Part shown: positions 4,509-7,888 of the stretch, piece after piece
How positions within the stretch are numbered: position 1 is the first letter of the stretch
Layout of the letters: every line of letters starts with the position of its first letter
Assembly: GCA_946479005.1 (NCBI GenBank)
Contig: CAMLEM010000065.1
Span: 1 to 7,888 of the forward strand
Source: an uncultured Chitinophagaceae bacterium
GTDB taxonomy: Bacteria > Bacteroidota > Bacteroidia > Chitinophagales > Chitinophagaceae
Reading direction: 5' to 3'
DNA length: 7,888 bases
The notes under the pieces: generated by a model
Database searches by the model: none
Seen by the model: the letters and a program-made list of their open reading frames with translations, nothing else
What the model was told of the DNA's origin: nothing
Position numbers and translations under genes: made by a program

Positions 4509-6542
4509 ATGACACCAGTTCGTTTCAAAACCCTCGCGGTTTTGATTGTGACCTCTTCTTGCCTCCTGTTAATGGAAAGCTGTAAGCCAAAAACGGCACA
4601 GTCTGCCGCCGGCGGTGATGCATCCAAAGCATACATAGCCCCCGGGCAGTACGATGAGTTCTATAATGTTGTATCTGGTGGATTCAACGGGCAAATGGGC
4701 ATTTATGGCATTCCTTCGGGAAGGCTGTTCCGCATTGTACCCGTTTTTTCCGTGAATCCTGAAAGCGGGTACGGTTACAGCGAGGAGACCAAGGCGATGC
4801 TGAACACTTCCCACGGTTTTGTTCCCTGGGATGACCTTCACCATATCGCTCTTTCTCAAACCAAAGGAGAGCACGATGGCCGCTGGGCTTTCGGGAACGG
4901 AAACAATACACCCAGGATCGCCAGGGTGGACCTGACCACCTTCCGCACGGCGGAGATCCTTGAGATCCCCAACAGCGCGGGTAACCACGCCTCACCCTTC
5001 ATCACGGAAAACTCCGAATACGTGGTAGCTGCTACCCGTTTCAGCGTTCCGCTCGATGATATGAATGGTGATGTTCCCATCAATACCTACAAGCAGAATT
5101 TCAAAGGTTCGATCAGCTTCATCGCGGTCGATCCCACCACCGGCAGAATGAATATTTCGTTCCAGATCCGCACCCCGGGTATGAACTTCGACCTGTCAAG
5201 GGCCGGAAAAGGAAAATCCCACGGCTGGTTCTTCTTCAGTTGCTATAATTCCGAACAGGCAAACACGCTTCTTGAAGTGAACGCCTCAGCGAAAGACAAA
5301 GACTTCGTAATGGCAGTGAACTGGAAAAAGGCCGAGGAATATGTGAAGGCCAACCGAGCAAAGAAAACGGCAGTGAAATACGCCCACAATGTGTTTGATG
5401 AGGCTACACATACAGCCACTTCCACCATTATGAATGAAGTGCTCGTGCTGGACCCTAAAGAAAATCCGGACATCCTTTATTTCATCCCCTGTCCCAAATC
5501 GCCGCACGGTACCGATGTGGATCCCACAGGTGAATACATCGTTGCTTCAGGAAAACTGGCAGCTACGATCCCCGTATTCTCTTTCGACAAGATCCAGAAA
5601 GCCATTGCCGACAAGGCATTTGATGGCGAATATGAAGGGATCCCCGTAATTAAATATGAAGCCGCTCTCCACGGAGAAGTTGCCAAACCGGGCCTCGGCC
5701 CCCTGCATACCGAGTTCGACGGAAACGGGAATGCTTATACTTCAATGTTCGTTTCCTCTGAGATCGTTAAATGGAGCGTTAAGGACCTCAAGATCCTTGA
5801 CAGGGTGCCGACCTATTATTCGATCGGTCACCTTTCCGTTCCCGGCGGCCCGACAGCTAAGCCTCACGGCAAGTATGTGATCGCCTACAACAAGATCACC
5901 AAGGATCGTTACCTGCCCACAGGTCCTGAGCTGACGCAAAGCGCCCAGCTCTATGATATCAGCGGCGACAAAATGAAGCTCATTCTTGACTTCCCAACCA
6001 CGGGAGAACCCCACTATGCGGAGGCGCTGCCTGCCAGTATGATCAAAGACAAGCAAAAGAAGATCTACAAACTGGAAGAAAACAAGCACCCTTATGTAGC
6101 GATGGGAGAAGGCCAGGCCAAGGTAACCCGTAATGGAAACCAGGTGCACGTAAATATGACAGCCATCCGCTCTCACCTGAATCCTGATAACATTGAAGGT
6201 ATCAAAGTGGGCGACGAGGTTTATTTCCACGTGACCAACCTGGAGCAGGATTGGGATGTGCCGCACGGATTTGCCATAAAAGGCGCGCAAACCGCGGAGA
6301 TCCTGATAATGCCCGGTGAAACCCAGACATTGAAATGGAAGGCTGACCGTGTAGGTATCTTCCCCTTCTATTGCACTGACTTCTGTTCGGCACTTCACCA
6401 GGAAATGTCGGGATACCTGAGAGTATCCCCGGCAGGAAGTAATGTGCCGCTGTTGTTCAGCACCGGGACCAATCAACCGGCAGCAACAACAACAAGCACG
6501 CCGGGTGCAGCAACAAAAGACACTGCAACCAAACCTAAATAG
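4509..6542 (+). CDS. nosZ: Nitrous oxide reductase, clade II (Sec-exported), probable lipoprotein
   Basis: NosZ reduces N2O to N2 in the periplasm. From the ATG at 4509 the product has 677 residues. It begins with a hydrophobic signal lacking a twin arginine and ending MESC (Cys25), a weak lipobox. The seven-bladed propeller holds all seven expected CuZ histidines: His111 and His112 (DLHHIALS), His160 (GNHASPF), His333 (SPHGTDVDP), His400 (GPLHTEFDG), His441 (IGHLSVP) and His502 (GEPHY). The C-terminal cupredoxin domain holds the CuA ligands His586, Cys622, Cys626, His630 and Met633 (CTDFCSALHQEM). Asp624 stands where clade I enzymes have a tryptophan that binds copper through its backbone. 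The last 27 residues are Thr/Ala-rich. An in-frame ATG at 4461 would overlap the cytochrome gene and put a hydrophilic stretch before the signal, so I rejected it. No key residue is missing. Confidence 0.97.
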   Translation: MTPVRFKTLAVLIVTSSCLLLMESCKPKTAQSAAGGDASKAYIAPGQYDEFYNVVSGGFNGQMGIYGIPSGRLFRIVPVFSVNPESGYGYSEETKAMLNTSHGFVPWDDLHHIALSQTKGEHDGRWAFGNGNNTPRIARVDLTTFRTAEILEIPNSAGNHASPFITENSEYVVAATRFSVPLDDMNGDVPINTYKQNFKGSISFIAVDPTTGRMNISFQIRTPGMNFDLSRAGKGKSHGWFFFSCYNSEQANTLLEVNASAKDKDFVMAVNWKKAEEYVKANRAKKTAVKYAHNVFDEATHTATSTIMNEVLVLDPKENPDILYFIPCPKSPHGTDVDPTGEYIVASGKLAATIPVFSFDKIQKAIADKAFDGEYEGIPVIKYEAALHGEVAKPGLGPLHTEFDGNGNAYTSMFVSSEIVKWSVKDLKILDRVPTYYSIGHLSVPGGPTAKPHGKYVIAYNKITKDRYLPTGPELTQSAQLYDISGDKMKLILDFPTTGEPHYAEALPASMIKDKQKKIYKLEENKHPYVAMGEGQAKVTRNGNQVHVNMTAIRSHLNPDNIEGIKVGDEVYFHVTNLEQDWDVPHGFAIKGAQTAEILIMPGETQTLKWKADRVGIFPFYCTDFCSALHQEMSGYLRVSPAGSNVPLLFSTGTNQPAATTTSTPGAATKDTATKPK

Positions 6543-6573
6543 GGAAGAGAATTATAAGGGTTTATGAATTTTA

Positions 6574-6609
6574 AGGTTCCGGGACCCTACAGTCCCGGAA
6601 TCTGTTTTT
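6574..6609 (+). terminator. Strong hairpin with T-run after nosZ
   Basis: TTCCGGGAC (6577-6585) and GTCCCGGAA (6592-6600) form a perfect nine-pair stem around the six-base loop CCTACA. Three more pairs below, one of them G-U, extend it to twelve. TTTTT follows at 6605-6609. This has the form of an intrinsic terminator. It sits 34 bases after nosZ and only 13 bases before the next ATG, so the later nos genes probably depend on read-through. Confidence 0.85.
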
Positions 6610-6622
6610 AAAGAAGAGTTCT

Positions 6623-7255
6623 ATGAAAAAGATGAGTGTAGTTTCGCGGATCCTTGTCGTACTTGGAGCCATTGCGCTGGTATCCGCCTATTTCGTTCCG
6701 GCCTGGTCCATTTACCTCGTCGCCCCTCAATACCCCGAAGGGCTTTCGATGCAGATCTGGCTTGATAAGATCACCGGCCAGGTGGAGATCATCAATGGTT
6801 TGAACCACTACATCGGGATGAAGCACATAGATGCCTCGATGTTCCCGGAATTTGATTTTCTCATATATATCCTGGGCGTATTCATCGTGCTGGCACTCGT
6901 AGTTGCGATCACGGGAAGCAGGAAACTTTTACTGGTTTACCTTGTTTTATCATTCCTGGGAGGCATTGCGGCGCTTCTTGATTTTTATAAATGGGGATAT
7001 GATTACGGGCACGACCTGGACCCCTCCGCGGCCATCCAGGTGCCGGGGCTTTCGTATCAGCCCCCGGTGATTGGCCATAAAAAATTGCTGAACTTTGACG
7101 CTTATTCTTATCCCGATACGGGAGGATGGATCATCGTTGGCGTTACCCTGCTCTTTGGGGCCATCTGGTTCTTTGAGTACAGGAGAACGAAAAAATTAAA
7201 GAAAAGACCCGCCAAACTGGATTTAGAAGAAACAAAAAATTTAAACAGGAGTTGA
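6623..7255 (+). CDS. Conserved four-helix membrane protein of the nos cluster, function unknown
   Basis: The 210-residue product has four predicted membrane helices at about 10-32, 77-97, 101-121 and 167-186. Basic residues lie at the N-terminus (KKMSVVSR), between helices 2 and 3 (GSRK) and in the C-terminal tail (YRRTKKLKKR). By the positive-inside rule, both ends and that turn are cytoplasmic. The two large loops, about 33-76 and 122-166, would then be periplasmic and contain striking motifs: APQYPEGL, INGLNHYIGMKHID and YDYGHDLDPSAA, with SYQPPVIGHK at 144-153. His62, His68, His130 and His152 and Met66 are candidate metal or quinone ligands. From memory, similar proteins occur next to nosZ in other Bacteroidota, but I know no assigned function. 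It may correspond in role to NosB of other clade II clusters, though I see no basis for asserting homology. It precedes nosL by two bases. Confidence 0.88.
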   Translation: MKKMSVVSRILVVLGAIALVSAYFVPAWSIYLVAPQYPEGLSMQIWLDKITGQVEIINGLNHYIGMKHIDASMFPEFDFLIYILGVFIVLALVVAITGSRKLLLVYLVLSFLGGIAALLDFYKWGYDYGHDLDPSAAIQVPGLSYQPPVIGHKKLLNFDAYSYPDTGGWIIVGVTLLFGAIWFFEYRRTKKLKKRPAKLDLEETKNLNRS

Positions 7256-7257
7256 AA

Positions 7258-7710
7258 ATGAAAATCAAACACCATTTAATCGCGTTGATCTTAACCGGCG
7301 CCCTGCTGGCATCCTGCGGACGAAAAGAACCCGAACCGATCGCTTATGGGAAAGATTCCTGTTCCGAATGTAAGATGACGATCATCGATCCCAAATTCGG
7401 CGGGGAGATCATTTCAAAGAAGGGCAAGATCTTCAAGTTCGACGACACACACTGCATCGCAAAATTTATGGAACGCAGGGGCATCGAAATGAACAGCATT
7501 CACAAGACCCTTTTTGTGAATTATAATAAACCCAATGAGTGGCTGGAGGTGGAAAAGGCGCAGTTCGTGGTGAGCAGCCTGTTCAAAAGCCCGATGGGAG
7601 GAAATGCGGCCGCTTTCTCCTCAAAAGCAGAAGCGGAGAGCAAATCTTCCGAACTGCCGGGAAGCAAGATCACCAGCTGGGCTACGCTATATAATATCCT
7701 GATCAAATGA
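7258..7710 (+). CDS. nosL: NosL, copper-binding lipoprotein for nitrous oxide reductase maturation
   Basis: From the ATG at 7258 the product has 150 residues. A lipoprotein signal ends LLASC with Cys20. The NosL copper motif follows as CSECKM (Cys35, Cys38, Met40), then the family pattern IIDPKFGGEI, the segment FKFDDTHCIAKF with Cys66, and SPMGGNAAAF with Met113 in the C-terminal part. NosL is known to bind Cu(I) and supply copper to the NosZ sites, acting at the membrane with the NosDFY transporter complex. A TTG at 7252 overlapping the previous stop would add two residues; the ATG is preferred. The gene is sandwiched tightly, two bases after the membrane protein gene and overlapping nosD by four, which indicates translational coupling. 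Low sequence conservation is usual for NosL, but motif and context agree here. Confidence 0.94.
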   Translation: MKIKHHLIALILTGALLASCGRKEPEPIAYGKDSCSECKMTIIDPKFGGEIISKKGKIFKFDDTHCIAKFMERRGIEMNSIHKTLFVNYNKPNEWLEVEKAQFVVSSLFKSPMGGNAAAFSSKAEAESKSSELPGSKITSWATLYNILIK

Positions 7711-7888
7711 GGCATTTGAACCTCATCATATGCCTTTTCTTTTCCGCTACCCTGTCTGCCCGGTCGATCACGGTAGATAAGAACGGCAGCGTGAAAACCC
7801 TCCGGGCCGCGGTGAATATGGCCGTGGATGGTGATACCATATTTCTGAATGCCGGCACCTACAGGGAAGGCAATATCATCATCTCGAA
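7707..7888 (+). CDS. nosD: NosD, periplasmic beta-helix maturation protein, N-terminal fragment cut by right window edge
   Basis: The ATG overlaps the nosL stop in the arrangement ATGA, and the frame stays open for 60 codons to the edge. A Sec signal peptide (MRHLNLIICLFFSATLSA) is followed by the first beta-helix rungs, with the segment TLRAAVNMAVDGDTIFL and then NAGTYREGNIII. The pattern of a repeated-helix start with DGDTI and GTY is typical of the carbohydrate-binding/sugar-hydrolysis (CASH) fold of NosD. In the family, NosD works with the ABC transporter NosFY to deliver copper or sulfur components for the CuZ site. NosF and NosY would be expected just beyond the edge. Only about 60 residues of an expected 400 or so are visible. 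Confidence 0.9.
   Translation, partial: MRHLNLIICLFFSATLSARSITVDKNGSVKTLRAAVNMAVDGDTIFLNAGTYREGNIIIS

Noticed and set aside
5742..6476. 244-codon open frame on the minus strand
   Set aside because: It lies wholly antisense to the conserved C-terminal half of nosZ and its translation shows no recognisable domain; it is a reading-frame shadow.
1..7888. Mobile elements or CRISPR array
   Set aside because: No transposase, integrase, terminal inverted repeat pair or regularly spaced direct repeats were seen; all genes look intact apart from those cut by the window edges.

Overview
The window looks like chromosomal DNA of a Bacteroidota bacterium, most likely Chitinophagales or a relative. The evidence is an alternative complex III (act) locus of the Bacteroidota type, clade II (Sec-exported) nitrous oxide reductase genes, several lipoprotein signals, near absence of Shine-Dalgarno sites, and promoter elements fitting the Bacteroidota -7 consensus TAnnTTTG. 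I see no insertion sequence, CRISPR array, tRNA or rRNA.

Left part, minus strand (1-2414): actA, a six-haem membrane cytochrome c, is followed by actB, an iron-sulfur/molybdopterin-type subunit with an internal Tat-like signal that runs off the left edge. These are the first two genes of a menaquinol:cytochrome c oxidoreductase operon. A divergent promoter region (2415-2720) separates them from two plus-strand genes, a small DUF6787-type membrane protein (2721-3002) and purN (3066-3662), which are housekeeping or unassigned.

The 332-base gap 3663-3994 is rich in structure. It holds a long imperfect inverted repeat (3733-3807) that I cannot assign. It also holds two FNR/DNR-like palindromes 22 bases apart (3879-3892 and 3901-3914), placed at about -62 and -41 relative to a TAnnTTTG promoter element at 3937-3944. 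This looks like an oxygen- or NO-responsive nos promoter.

Right part, plus strand (3995-7888): a nos cluster in the order monohaem cytochrome c lipoprotein, nosZ, a strong GC-rich hairpin with a T-run, an uncharacterised four-helix membrane protein, nosL, and the start of nosD (overlapping nosL by four bases and cut by the right edge). The inferred electron route is menaquinol to the Act complex, then the small cytochrome, then the CuA site of NosZ, then reduction of N2O to N2 at CuZ. NosL and NosD serve copper-site assembly. The four-helix protein is the least understood component and, with the regulatory region, the best candidate for follow-up.
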